A stretch of 64,000 nucleotides of DNA from Ilex aquifolium (taxonomy: Eukaryota > Streptophyta > Magnoliopsida > Aquifoliales > Aquifoliaceae): contig OX637402.1 of assembly GCA_951799425.1 (NCBI GenBank), positions 23,015,844 through 23,079,843 on the forward strand, written 5' to 3'. The stretch's first letter is position 1, and every line of letters starts with the position of its first letter. Under the pieces are notes generated by a model, which was given only the letters and a program-made list of their open reading frames with translations, was not told the origin of the DNA and did no database searches. The position numbers were made by a program, and so were the translations under genes. Positions 20,337 through 33,640 of the stretch are shown here, piece after piece.

Positions 20337-20878
20337 TGTAAGGATGAAATGAACAGAAAAGCTTCTTTCGGAAAAAAAAAAAAAAAGACATAACAATATA
20401 GCACGGGGTAAGAAAGAAATTGAATCATCATTCCTTTGGGTAAATTTTGTCTCACTTAATGATATTCTCCTTCTATAACTTCAAATTGATGAAAATTTTA
20501 ATGAATTAATCAAAGAATTTATGAGAATGAGTCTTATGTCATTCTTTGAGAATAAAATTTCTCAAATAATTTTCCAAACCCTGACAGTTTACTTTCAAAC
20601 CACAATAATCTAAGCAATCAATCTTCAGATTTCCAATTAAAGCCTGTCATATATAAAACTAAGAAGTATAGTCAAAGCCATCACAAGATGATGAAGATTA
20701 TGATGCTGATGACAGTACAAGGATTTGCACAGACATATACACAAAAATAGACACACACATATATGCATATATTTCTAGAAAGACAATTCGTAAGAATATA
20801 TATAACTCATATATGAAATGATTGTGGTGAAAAGAACTTACAAATTACAATAATGGAATTTGGTTTGTACTCATAAGG

Positions 20879-20879
<1 letters not shown>

Positions 20880-20911
<32 letters not shown>
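20880..20911. repeat. (GA)n microsatellite
   Basis: This is an uninterrupted GA dinucleotide run just before a sequence that looks like a promoter or 5' UTR region. Confidence 0.9.
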
Positions 20912-20914
<3 letters not shown>

Positions 20915-20936
20915 GAAGAAGGTCTGGTTTTGCGGC

Positions 20937-21188
20937 TTGGCTCCTCTACGGTCAGTGAGTTACCGCATACCATGCGGTTTAATTCAACGGCATCGTTTTG
21001 AGGCGTTTTTGAAATTTTTTTTTAAAACCCTACCAGAACGACGTCGTTTCTGTTCCTCCACATCAAAATTAGAGATCCTCTTTGCTCTGGCTTCTTCTTC
21101 GTCAAACAGTCTACTTCTCCTGTTTCTCCCACTTCTCCCACCATTTTCTCAACTCATTCTCTTTGTTCTTTTTCGTCAAATGCAGTGA
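20937..21188. promoter_or_regulatory. Promoter-like region with ACGTCGTT palindrome
   Basis: The palindrome AACGACGTCGTT lies at 21037-21048, a related aacggcatcgttttg lies near 20981-20995, and a pyrimidine-rich tract resembling a plant 5' UTR follows. An 83-codon open frame exists on the + strand here, but its composition and lack of a splice context make it doubtful as a protein. The region could serve the minus-strand small gene or an unrecognised + strand gene. Confidence 0.3.
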
Positions 21189-21189
21189 A

Positions 21190-22440
21190 CTCCAAAAGAG
21201 TCACAATATATACTTCCTCGTCAAATAACAGTATCGTATCAAAAAAAAGTGAACACCGGTGTCACCTATAACGTTATTGGATTGTAGGTAGTTTGTATAG
21301 TGCTTATTGACCCGAATCCGGTTAGTCTACATTCGGTCCATTAAAAATTTCATGGTGTTTTTATTTGTGAATTTTTTGAACCATTTTTGTAAAAATTGTT
21401 GAAAAGTATAATTTTTGGAACTTTTTTGTTAATAAGTCCACGCAAGAATTTTTTTTAAGTCATTAAGTCCAGCTCAGCTCATCTTTTTTTGTTGTGTAGT
21501 ACAAACTAATCTTTCTATTTTCTTTTTATATATTATAATATTACCCTTACTCTATAACCTTCACAAAATTCAAACAAACATTCAACGTTACTAAACTATA
21601 CTAGTTAGATCATCTAAAATTCTATATATCAAACAATTGATTCATAAAGTGAAAAACATAGACACACACAAATATATATATATAGGATGGCCAGGACCTA
21701 GATAATGCCTATGATCTATCCAGTCCATGACTCATTCAGTTTATAATTCGGGTTCTATACCCATGTGAATTAAGTGTTTCAATCAATACTTTCTTCTTCA
21801 AAAGAAAAAAAAGTTGTCTCTTTATGAATCATGGTTGACAGAATCATTCAGTCAAGACTTTTTTCCACCAAAAGGAGAGGGAGAAAATCATTTCACTCAA
21901 AGTAATTCAGTAAAAAGCAAAAGCAGCCAACCAACTTTTTAGCAAAAGTTAGAATTCACCAGAGTAAAAACAGTTTACTCTAGTAAAATCATGGTGAAAA
22001 TCATTTTCACTAAAGTAAATCAGGAAAAACAATTATTCAGTCAAAAAATAAATCATTCAGCAAATTCTATTGAAAAATCTACGCATATATAAGGATTCCA
22101 ATCATTTTGAAGAGGGGGAGGCCACAATAGCCATCACTAAACACCTTTCTATTGTCCTATTGTAAACATTTCTTCATATGATACAAATGAAAAACATTCC
22201 CCAATTATCTATTTGTAAGTTTATTTTCAGTTAAGTGTATTTTGTATTCTTACAAGTTAAGATTAGTTAGCCTATTATTATCTTTGTGATTTGTTATCTT
22301 TTCGTATGAATCTTTATTAAGATCAGTTATCTTTTTGCATGAATCTTTATTTATTTTTCTACAGAATCATCATGACAGATAAGAAATTTGGTAAGCTCCC
22401 TACCTTTAGTAAACACCAAAGTAAACAACTTGTCTTACCA
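21190..22440. other. AT-rich intergenic sequence
   Basis: No coding region or known element is supported. A run of motifs like aatcattcagtcaa recurs between 21830 and 22060, suggesting a degenerate low-copy tandem array. Confidence 0.35.
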
Positions 22441-22464
22441 AGCCCAAGTCCAAAGCCTAGCCAG

Positions 22465-23440
22465 TTACACATTATCTCTTTATACTTTGAAAATATACAC
22501 ATAACCCCCTATAATTTTGGATCCAAATAAAAACCCTAACTCTGTTGACGGGAAAGAGAAAAAAACTGAGCTATCCTTTTTCTATTTTATCAATAGTTGT
22601 TGATTGAATACAGTTTCTTCACTCAATGAGAGAGCTCGGAAGAGAGAAAAAGAGAAAAGAATAGAGGAAAAATGGGGTACAGAAGGCTGGAGGGAAAGGA
22701 TTACAGAAGAGAAAGAAAAAAAGGTCTACCCATTTGTTGACAGCGGCAGGCAAAGGTCAACCCATTTGTTTACATATCAATATGTTCGTTGCCACGATAC
22801 CACCCACTCCATCGCCAAATTGTTTCCACTTCGATTAATCATCAAGAAAAAAATCAATCAGCAGAAAAATTGAACTAAAGAGAGTTAAGTTCAATTCAGT
22901 AAATAAATCCACCAAGAATTCAATGGAATTTCTAATCCATGGGATTTTTTATCCTCTTTTTTCTCTCTGAAAATTGATTTTTTTCTGTGTCTGCTTATCC
23001 ATATCTCTGAATCATGCAGTGAATCGGCAAGAGAATATGCGCACATGAAATTCTGATATGTTATTGGACATATGATGGGTTAAAGGCCAATTTTTTTTAG
23101 AGATGGGTGTTGAGTTTGGATTGCTTATCTATATCATTGGCTTGGCTTTGAATTGGGTTTTGAGTCACATAAATTTGTGTAGAAATAGGTGATAAACTAG
23201 ATCACATAGAGAAAGTGACAGTTGATGAATGATTCTGTTAGAGTTAAGTATGAAATATTTTCTTCTACTAAAAGGTATTTTGGTCTTAAAAATGATTAAT
23301 TTTGGAAAGAAACAACCCAACCTCACATTTTAGTAGCGTGAGATGAAATCTCCGTTACTTTGGATGAAAAATTTAACGATTTTAATTTGGTCAAAAACTA
23401 TAGGAGGTTATGTGTATATTTTCAAGGTTTAAGGAGGTAA
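22465..23440. mobile_element. Inverted-repeat element of about 1 kb
   Basis: The left arm near 22468-22520 contains gaaaatatacacataacccc and tataattttggatccaaat. The right arm near 23375-23440, reverse-complemented, contains gaaaatatacacataacctc and tatagtttttgaccaaat. About 60 bp of each arm correspond. No transposase is visible and no target duplication was identified. Confidence 0.5.
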
Positions 23441-23449
23441 TGTGTTCCT

Positions 23450-24855
23450 AGGTCAAACCACATGGTGGTAATCCGTAATTTGCCCAATAAAGTATTAATG
23501 GGCAAGGCGGACAGAAGTGGCAGCATGGACCCAAACTGGTATGTAAGTCCAAGTAGAGAGCAAATTAAAACAGGGATTGCCAAAACAAACCATTGAATTT
23601 GAAATTATAACATAGGGAGCACGGACTTTGGCGTTGTCAACCTTTTTTTGTTTATTTTTGGTAACGGTGGTGTCAATTTTTTTTAAACTGTGGAGTGTTC
23701 AACTTTAAAAGATAACAAAGTGGAAGGTGACATCTGAAGGCAAAAGCTGTCACTTCCTGACAAAAAGTTCATCTTCAAGAACAAATTTGGACGAAAAGAA
23801 ATGTAAAAAGGAAGAGAAGAAAATCTTGAATTGACAGTGAAAAGTAGTTGGCGAGGCCAAAACTATTCCTGGCATTATTATGAATTGCAGGCAGGAACAT
23901 TTAGAAGCAGGCGAAATATTTTTGTTTTAATGCAAATTAAAATGAATTATTTTAAGGTATTTTGAGGTATTATGAAATATTTTAAAATATTTTGAGATAT
24001 TTTGGTGTGTTTCAAATAAATATTTTTATTTTTATTATATTTTTAAAGTAATTTTATTTATTAGGTAACCAAAACAATGTACTACAACAAAATTTTGATA
24101 CTTATAATTAAAATATAATTAACAAACTCAAATACTCGGGGAAAAATTGTGAAACCAATAATGCCACCATTCATCAAATATCTTAATGTAATCAAATATC
24201 TGCATTCATGAAACCTATAAATGCAGATATGTTAATTGCAAAACGTAATCTTTTTTATCAACAAACACACTCTCACCTTGGGGTTGGTAACTAATTACAC
24301 TTCCCTTAATCTTATTAAGTAGTGTTTTTTAGGCTAAAAATGAAATTATTATGATCTCAAAGAAGTGAATTATGTACTACTTAAAAAAAGTCTGAATAAT
24401 ATTTTAATAAAATTTCGTAGTACTTCTAATAGATGCATAGGGCAGAACTATTGTATTGAAATTATGATTTTTTTTGATAGAATTTATATTTTTAGGGATA
24501 ATAAGTTATAGCTACAAACCTTATGATCAATTCCCAAATATTATCATTAATTTTCAAAAATCAAGTTATTATTTTTGAAATTCAAATTATACCTTCTAAA
24601 TGTGAATTCACAATTGATTTGGGATCAATTATAACATTTAAATTAGAGATCTACCATACTTGTTGATATACGAAAAGAAAAGTCCCTCGTCGGAGACTCC
24701 TAAAGGCTGAAAAATGGGGTACAAGGAAAAAAGTAGGCAGAGGGAGGGTGACCCACTATTGCTTGGGTTGGGGGAAGAAACTCAAACTATAAGATTGAAG
24801 TATACAGCGACGTCCTTTTTTAATTGCATCAACTGTACCTCACACGATATGGATA
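23450..24855. other. AT-rich intergenic sequence
   Basis: The stretch holds a short degenerate repeat of tattttgaggtatt words (23940-24010). No gene or element boundary is supported. Confidence 0.35.
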
Positions 24856-25614
24856 TCCCAAACCTATTAGCTTTGACTATACGGTCCACTTCTATCATTT
24901 TCCAAGGAAATTTTACAAAGACCCACGTCAATTGTTTAATGAGTCATGCACCAGAACCATAAGGGCCTGATTGATACGTGGGTTTAGATGAATTTTAAAG
25001 GATGAGTTCTATGAAAAATAGTTAATTGAGTAATGAAAAATAATAATTTTTGTACATGATTTGACATGAATATGTGAATCCCATGTATTTATACCACTTA
25101 CCAAAATTATAATTACTAATGCATCATTACATCAAATTAAACGATTTATTAGACAAAATGTAATATTGTCAAAAACGACATTTGATTTAATGTCACATTA
25201 AAAGACTTTGCATATTTTTTCTACTCCTATCTAATCATCCCCAAAATGGGATAGAATAAAAATATATCATATTATTATTTTGATAACTTAGGAACCCACC
25301 ATCAACCGAGCCCATTTGGACTCGTGGCTGATAGTCAACTTGGGTCCATACGTAAAGTCTCTTCTCCATACGCAAGGGTTAAATCTAAAGAAAGTAGACC
25401 CAAAAAACATTTTCATCCTGTAGAGTATCGAACCTTTGACCAATATAAATTTAAAGCGTCTATCAAGTGGTCAACTATCACTTGAACTAACTCTGTAGAT
25501 TAAATATATCATATTATTATTATCTCAAAAACACAATTGGGTGTGTTTGGGTTGGTCTTACTAAACCAATTTAATCTTAAATAGTGAATCTTACAAACGA
25601 CCCCTAATACTGCA

Positions 25615-25809
25615 TCATCCGTCGTTTAAGGGACAAATGGTAATTGCCAAGGAAGGGAGAAATTTTCTGAAACATATGAATTTTATAAATCTATGGCAAT
25701 CTTTACACATGCTAATACTCTTAATAAGTCGTATAGGGACAACATTTGAAGTGTTCAACAACCCAAACATAATAGCTAACTTTTCACTGTGACAAACACA
25801 AATTCCCAC
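25615..25809 (-). pseudogene. DYW-domain fragment of a PPR gene
   Basis: The minus strand encodes HSEKLAIMFGLLNT and IRLIKSISMCKDCHRFIKFI. These match the conserved end of plant DYW-type PPR proteins (HSEKLA..FGL, CxDCH), which act in organelle RNA editing. Only about 50 recognisable codons remain, with no PPR repeats in frame, so it is a fragment. Similar pieces occur near 27300 and 48454. Confidence 0.7.
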
Positions 25810-25814
25810 TTTAG

Positions 25815-27240
25815 ATTCTGCTCAAATTAGGATCGGTAAAAACTTATAGTATTCTAGCTTCATTTGAATCGAAACCAAACTCAATTTTACGTTGAAAATT
25901 TGTAAAAATTAAGCAATAGAATTCAATAATGGATTATTGAATAATTGTTTTCTCACTACAAATCTCCCAGAATCTAGATGATTTACTATAAAAGTTTAGC
26001 CCAAATGTTTGAAACTTCTTAAAAATATATTAGAAAGGAGTAAGAGAGAGAGAGATATGTATATAACCTAGAGCTAAGATTGGGTTGTTTATTTTTTTTG
26101 AATATTGGTTGTTCGACAATAAAATGATATTTGGACAATTACCTATATGAGCGGAGCACACAATTATTCAGGCTCGGCTCATTTTATAAATAAACTTATA
26201 AAGCTGATTAAATTCAATTTGTTTTGTAAACTAAAAGGGAATCTCATTTTGTACTCTAGAACACTAAGATTTTTTACTTTGCACTCTAAAAAATTAGATT
26301 TTTTACATGCTTCCTTAATATATTAAAAGTGTTGGAATGTTCCTCTTTCGTTAACATCTGTTACTTTATTCCGTCAAAATATTTTATTGACGTTGACATA
26401 ATAAATAACGGAAACTAACAGAAGAGCCACATTTTAACACTTCTAATACATTGATGATGCAATGTGAAAAATTTAATTTTTAAAGGTATAAAATAAATAT
26501 TCTTAAATATTTTTGGGTGTAAAGTATAATTCGCCCTAACTAAATGATTATAAATAAGTCAAATCGAGTCAATTCCAAAAGGAATTCGAGTTGTTCAGAT
26601 AAGTTAGCAAAGGGTCGTCAACTTAAACACATCATTTCTGACCATTTACCCGGAGAGACCAATGTGCAAGGTGACATCGAAAGCAAAAGTTATTACTTCT
26701 GTCACAACTTCAGACAAACCAGAGCCATAACTTTTTTTTTTTATCAGAGATCCATAACTCACTTTCGGAAGTAAAACAAGATATAGATACGGAAATACTG
26801 TCCATCTATAATATAAAATAGAATAGACTTCAATAAATTTATTCGACGGCCTCAAATAGAATCATCTAACGACCATCAACATTCCTTTCAAAAACATTCA
26901 CATTGAATCCCCCCCCCAAAATCCATCACTTTTCATTTACGTTGAACCATGTTTTAAGGCACGAGTTACTCTTAGTTTACACATATCGAAAAGCAAAAAC
27001 TTAACTGTTCTCAGGCTTCCGGCCAGTTACATTATCCAACTTCATACAAAGTAGAATTGCAGATTTATTTTATCCAAAATTTAGATGGTGTTTGGTATAT
27101 CTTAAAAAAAACTAGAGTTTCAAGTTCATAAGTAGAAAATAGAAAAAATCTATTTCCTTAAAAACACTTATGCACAAAATGCCTCTCATTTTTACCTTAA
27201 TCTCCTCCACCAACACTGTCATCACATCACACCAATGTTG
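25815..27240. other. AT-rich intergenic sequence
   Basis: No coding region is supported. It contains a C-run near 26910. It separates a DYW fragment from the main duplicated segment and has no obvious counterpart in the second copy of that segment. Confidence 0.35.
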
Positions 27241-27289
27241 CCGTCACCACTACCTTAAATCACTTCTACTTTCTTACGAAGTACTTTTT

Positions 27290-27970
27290 AAATTTCAACT
27301 ACCCAAACGCAAGAGCCAATTTTTCACTATGATAAACAATGAATAATATTATTTATACATTCTCCTCGTCTATTATCTCTAAACTTCCTTGTGGTTCATA
27401 TCCAAGAGTTCTTACTTTCTAAAGCAAATCCCCCAATAATTTGTCCACCCTTTTGCATTGTTGATACGACCGTTCATCACACTTAAATGAATAAACCTCA
27501 TCTCTAAAATTATTCCAGCTCCAATCCTTTAATTTTTCGAGTTTTTCCTCTCATCATTTTTCTAACCCATAAAAAATCCTGTCATCTCCCTGTCGAGTGG
27601 TACATGTTTAACAACAATACATAAGTCTCATAATCTTTTGGCTTAAAACCGAGTAATTGTTCATCGGCATACCACCTCTCTTAATTCCCACGATTCCGAC
27701 AACCTGCAATGACGGTTGCTTGTAAACTTATTGATCTCAAAATTCATCTTCTTCATAAAATCAAAAGCTTCATCTAATTGGCCTAACCCAATGAACATAT
27801 CAACCAGACACGAATGATGGTCAATCACTGGCTTGATTCTATATCCCTTTTTCATCATCTCAAAATAAGCCAATGCCATATCAATCATCCCAGCATTGGT
27901 ACAAGCTGAGAGAACACCTACATAGGTAATCTCGTTTGGTCTCAACTCCTGCGAATCTCTTGAACAAAAT
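27290..27970 (-). pseudogene. PPR-DYW pseudogene, copy 1
   Basis: Codons for PNEITYVGVLSACTNAGMID, MALAYFEMMKKGY and PVIDHHSCLVDMFIGLGQLD are readable at 27740-27960 and represent the last PPR/E-type repeats. Downstream on the minus strand, a DYW remnant (HSEKLALAFG followed by a stop) lies near 27300-27340. Stops and frameshifts separate the pieces, and the upstream PPR array is absent (unrelated sequence begins near 27970). The parent family performs organelle RNA editing; this copy is dead. Confidence 0.75.
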
Positions 27971-28461
27971 ACAATATATGCAGTCATTAAAATCACATTT
28001 ACACTGGGGCCCACTGAGCTAGGCCAAGGTGACCCTGGCTTGCACAATGCACAATGCACAAAGCACAGAGCACAAATCCCTAGCTTCAGTACAGTACAGC
28101 CCAAGAACTCATAAGAACACCGAGCTCAACCCAGATTTCAGACACATTGCACAAGCACTTGCCTACAAATAATGGCAGGGTTTAGAAAAATTGGACACAT
28201 TTCCAATTAAATGACAACTAAAAGGACCTTCTAATACCAATGCAAAGCTTGTAAATTCAATCTTGTTTGTCGAGTTTACAGATACGTGTTGATGTTTAGA
28301 ATTATCAACCACCAATTCAAGTTTATAGATATGTGTTGATAAAGTTATGTGACATGAGTAGCAGACTATGGCATACAAGAAAAAAAAAAGACAAGCCTCG
28401 TGCTCAGACGAAAGAGAATCCAATTGACAGCTCAATTGTTCAAAAGTCCCCATTTCTACAA

Positions 28462-29260
28462 TCAATTGAACTTTCCAAGTTCCTGCTTAACACATTCGAC
28501 AGCAGCACCAAGTGCCTGCTGTAAAGACACAATTAAATGTTGGAGGCTTGGCTCAGAAACAGTTCTGAGAGATGATAGTAATTAGTGAAGACTTATAATT
28601 TTCTCCTCAAGTATGGCCTTATCCTTTTCCCAAGAAGAGAGGGCTGCCTATAGATGTGCCTCCTGTAATGACATGATTAAAGGTTATAACCTCGATTACG
28701 AGGCAATTACAAAAGATCGTCTTAATTAGTGAGAACTTACAATTTTCATCTCAAAGTTGGCATTGTGCGCTTCATAAGAAGAGAGGGCTTTTTTTAGAAG
28801 TGACTCCTGTAATGACATATTTGAATGTTAAAAGCCTCGGTTGTGAGGCAATTATGAGAGACCAACTTATTACTAAGAACTTACAATTTTCATCTCAAAT
28901 TCGGTCTTTTCCTTCAGAAGCATCTCCTGTAATGAATTGATTAAATGTTTAAGCTCAATCAGTTAAGAAGCAATTATGAGAGATGATCGTAATTAGTATG
29001 AACTTACAAATTTCATCTCAAATTTGGCCTTATCCTCTTCATAAGAAAAGAGAGCCTCCTTTAGAACTGTCTCCTATAATGACAGGATTGAATGTTGAAG
29101 CCACGATTAAGAAGCAATTATGAAAGATGAATGTAATTGTAATTAGTGAGAACTTACATTTTGCTCTCAAATTTGGCCTTATCCTCTTGAAAAGACGAGA
29201 AGGAAACTTTCAGAAATTTTGGTATATCAGTGGAGCTCCACTGCGGCTGCAAAACAAAAA
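28462..29260 (-). repeat. Tandem exon-intron array, copy 1
   Basis: Five to six units of about 145 bp each pair a 42-66 bp exon-like segment with a conserved intron-like segment. Intron-like segments start gtaag and end cattacag. Exon-like segments share words such as aaggccaaatttgagatgaa. The array parallels the one at 49607-50382. Confidence 0.8.
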
Positions 29261-31589
29261 TATATACATATAGGTGAAACAATAGTCACTTTTTCAAAGA
29301 CCCTTTACTGATTTAAAATAAGAAACAACAAGTCCTTACAGTTCGTTCTTCCTCCATCCTGAAATTTAGATAAGAAGAAAAAAAAACTGGTCAGGATGAA
29401 AAGTAGAACAACTATCACCTTTTCCAAATAAAAATTAAGGGATTTCTCCCAAAATGAAGCTAATGAATGCAGTTATCTGACGCAGATATGCGAGTTCAGT
29501 TTGCGAAATAAATGTATGAACAATAAAGAAAAAGGTTAAGATGGTTCGATCTGAATTTATGTATAACTATTGGTAGAGGCATCTAACTCTATTTACCCAG
29601 ATTTGCCTCACAACAAGATGTTGTGCACTTACCAAAAAATCCCTTATGATGATGTGTAACTTGTCTCAAGTTTTTGCTAAGCCACTCATGATATCAAGAT
29701 TAATTCACACAGCAAAAATATCAACTAAGCACCAAGTAAATACCTATTCACATCAAATTACGGGAAAAAACCTCAACAAGGTCTTCGCAAAAATATCACA
29801 AATCAAATGCTCAACGCTGCAAAACCGAAAAGATTGGATGATGGCTAGAAGCCAAGAATGGAGCTGGCACAATCTCCCTTAACAACCATTAGAAAAATAT
29901 GATATTGACTTTGCACAGTTTCAGCCAGAAAAAGAAGAGCAAGTAATTTCCTGCAAGGCAAACGCTCTTTCCCACCGTTGTCCCTGCAAATTCTTCTAAC
30001 CCTGTCCGGATCAGGAACCCAAGAAATGATCCATCTCAGTTCTTTACCTTTCTAAATTCTAATCCTAGTGTTTATGGGGTAGCACAAGATGGAGGAACTA
30101 AGCAACTACAGGATTTTGCTTGCATCACATCTGAACTTCAAATAAAAAGTTTTACCCTTCTCTAGTAATTGAACTCTGAACAATTATATTCTCAGTCGTC
30201 CTTTCCAAAGCAGAATCCGTTTCCTTTTATTTGACCTAAGTAGGAGAATAATTGAGCTGTGAAGTTGCTGTAGACTAATAAATGGCACTTATACCTAGAC
30301 AAGCAAATTAAGTTAAGTTCAGCAAGCATGTTTTTCCCTCAATTGCAAGATAATCCGACTCATAACCACTCAACCTCGGTCTAATGGAACCATATTACCT
30401 AATAAGACCATAAATAGACAAGGATATTTTAAGTGAAAGCAATAAAAAATCATCCTGCAATCTGGTCATCCATTTTCCCTCGATCTTTTAGTTTTACAAG
30501 CTATAAGGACCAGTTATTCTAGGAGGGAAATGAAATGCTAAAAACAGAAATTTAAGAAAGCACCTGTTTCGGAAAATAAGTTCAAATTGAACATAAGCCT
30601 CAATTAATTTGAAAAAAGTTTGGCCAGTTCATTGCAAAGTACTATCATCCCAAACATGCAAAATTAAGCCATCGGGAAAAGGGAAGGCTGGTATATGTGG
30701 TCCCTGAAGATGCGCTAAAGAGGGTGGACAAAAATTGGTGTCCTGGTACGTGTTTTAGGGCTACAAAATTATTGAAATAGTAAGTGGTATTTGAAAGTTT
30801 CATTTGGTTGTAGTACCACAGATAACAAAGGTTTACTAGGGGACCAGTGAAAAAGGTGTGGTATTTGACATATTCTCTGTACCAAAGTCAGCTGGGTTTG
30901 ATACATGAAAAACCAACTCAGATGAGCAGAATTTTATGCCCAAGATATCTATCATCTATGCAATGGAAAATCCATGTTCTTTTGAAGCATTTTGCTGCTA
31001 GATGAAATTCCACTTGTGTATTCAAGATGATATCCAGAGATGTAACATATGTTCTGCTTGATGTCAATAAATTAAAAGTTATCTCGTTGAAAATTTCATG
31101 TAAAGTTGGCACAAGACGATTGCAATATGGATGATTGTTTAGCTATAAGAAACTATATCTAAAGTGCTTCACCTGAGTTGTTTAGACTCCTGGAGTTTGA
31201 GTTTGCTATCTTCTAAAGCACGGAGAAAATGATTCATAGTCAATTTGACATTTTGTCCCATATACCCATTGAATCTAGGTCCAAAAGTTCAGCATTAGCA
31301 TACAAGTGTGAATGTGTGACAAGGGATGTTAGTGCAGTGCAGCACCACCATATCCACTGGTCCTGCGAGCTGTATGAGGAACAGAGGTGTTATATATATT
31401 GATCACGGACAATTTTCATTAGTGAACAAGGATTTGGACAACAAAATTTCTAACTTATGACATACCAATTTCTTTGCGGATCAACATCTTGAGAGAAGCT
31501 TGTTTTCATTTCTTTGTGTAAACCTCCAAAATTTGTTTGCGCCCTTTCTCATCAGGATAGTCTATCTTGATATGGCGATTCTACTATCC
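28462..31589 (-). pseudogene. NSF-like AAA gene, 3' part, broken copy
   Basis: This is the counterpart of the gene at 49607-57833. It retains the two last D1 exons (from 31589) and seven downstream short exons (29.4 to 28.46 kb). The first D1 exon has a deletion relative to the other copy and a TGA at 31506-31508 where the other copy has Trp. The next exon has several indels. The exon near 29156-29250 has lost one base and shifts frame. The exon near 28600-28660 has a TAG at 28648-28650, and its donor is mutated (AT instead of GT at 28595-28596). Three of the short exons remain open. The P-loop exons are absent. The terminal exon 28462-28518 still ends in a stop at the same relative site. Confidence 0.8.
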
Positions 31590-33359
31590 CTTGGAAAAAA
31601 AAATAAAAACAAACAAAATTAGAGCGAGATAGGAGCATTTTCCATCTTAGTCATTGATTATTTATAAAGAACATAACTGATCAGCCACATGTTAATTATT
31701 TGTTTAGGTAGTACTTGAAGAAAAGGCAACATGCATATAAGTTAAGTGAGGAGTACAACTAAATTTATTAGACTTTTAAGTATTAACTTCAAAGCAACTA
31801 TGATTGTGTAGGATTATAATTAAGTACAATTCCAAATTTGGATATAGATAATCAATTATGATTCTTAGTTTTTAAGCAAAGTTTTCAAAATTAGGATCCT
31901 ACTTTGGATGCGAGAGGCTAAAGGATCCAAATTGTAAGATTAGATAGAGAATCATATGATCCTACGAAATGCAACGTGGGACTAAAAATATATGTATGAA
32001 TACTGAATTCTTAAAACAAAAACAAAACAAAATAAACCTAATATATAGTCAACACATATCGAACTTAGAGATATGATTAAAATTTAAGCAACTACAATCT
32101 GAGTATTGAAGAGCGTTAAAAATCAAAGATGAATTGTTAATATTGTGGGATTTTGTAAAGAGTAATGGGAGAATTTTAGTGATTTAGTCTTAGTATTTTA
32201 GAGAGAGATAGGGATAGAGGGGGGATTGGGTCGAGAGACTGTTGAATCAACAACTTTGACTATTCGAGTCTAATAAAAAAGATGAGAATAATAATGGAAG
32301 ACATATCTAATTATGAACACTAGTCGAGAGAGAAGAGAACAAACCTAACTGTTGGCTAACGAGGGAGACAAACGAATGATGAGCATTTTGTACGACGAAA
32401 AAATCTTTTTTGTAGGCTTTCTCACCGGATGAAATTCCCTAATAGACTAATAAGAGTATGGGACAATAACTTATGGGCCTAGTCTTTAGCTATTAAAGCA
32501 ATAAATAAGGATTGGGACATGTCAAGAAGAAAATAACTAAAGTTGCCTAATCTACAAATCAAACAACTTGGATCGATAAAATCATAATTGGGATGAGGAT
32601 CCTACGATCCTACAAGATCCACGTCTCAGTCCGTTAAGACTCTATGAACTGAGATTTTCAAGAGACTCGAACAGATTTGCTTATATTTGATGGTGGAATT
32701 GTAGGATCTTATAATGCGAATCGGTAGTTTGATAATTTTGTTTTTAAGTCAATGTTGCCTTTTCCATTGAACCAAAACCTACATCAATCTGGTACCTATA
32801 CAAACCAAAAGGTTAAAATGAAGCGTGTAGAGGCAGACAACAATATCCTTGATTAAGCTCAGAGAAGCAAATCGTAAACACTACCTACAATATCCGATAA
32901 TAATCACATAACTACATTCTGTAGAAGAAATCAGTAAACTTGCAATAAGATTCATGTAACCAAAATTGGTCACAAGAAGTTCTATGAAAAAAAAAAACAA
33001 ATAGAAATTTTATTTAGCAATGTAAAAGAGGAGACCTCATAACTAATTACAGTATACATATGATATAACACAAAATCAAAAATAACGTGGGGGGAAGCTT
33101 TTTGAAAGCATAAATAAATTATTCAAGGGCAGAATTCTTCAATAGTCCACTATCAGGTTCCTATAGATTTCTAATTTCTATTAAAAACACTATTTACTTT
33201 CTCCTTTTATTCCCATACTCTTTTTCATGTGGATGTGCATAGCAACACATACATCAAGCCTTAGCCACGAAATCTAACCAGTGTCCTCATTGTAGCAATA
33301 AATGACTATCATTATACGCAGAGGAAAAACATAATAGCAGTTTGTGCATTATGGAGCAA

Positions 33360-33640
33360 AATGAACAAAAACATTTTTAGAAATGAGTTCAAAGATGCAA
33401 ACACAATTCAAAAAGAAATTGCCAATACAACCATAACAGAATTGCATCACGAAAGCTCAAAGGCAATGCCTTTCAATTACAATAGGACTTTGATTCAAGA
33501 TTGGAAGTTGCCAGACTCTTACTTTTGTACACAAAGTAATGACCATAAGTTGGTTTGTTCTCCGGCTCAGTTTTGTTCTACAATGTTTCTATATAGCACG
33601 AATCTGTTAAAAAAAAACCCAACCCAAATGCAGTTATCTA
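33360..33640 (+). mobile_element. LINE-derived remnant at the edge of duplication copy 1
   Basis: The reading frame contains [21 protein letters not shown] residues, resembling the IWKxRNxxIF region before the RNase H domain of plant LINEs. A similar stretch lies at 54700-54900 in copy 2. The boundaries are unclear. Confidence 0.45.

Larger units (their letters stand above)
27250..33640. repeat. Segmental duplication, copy 1
   Basis: This stretch aligns, with many substitutions and indels, to about 47950-54960 in the same orientation. Shared landmarks in order are the DYW remnant, the PPR remnant, the short-exon array, the last NSF-like D1 exons, and a LINE-derived piece at the right end. 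An additional short match links 24860-24960 to 48195-48290, so the left boundary is rearranged. Confidence 0.8.
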
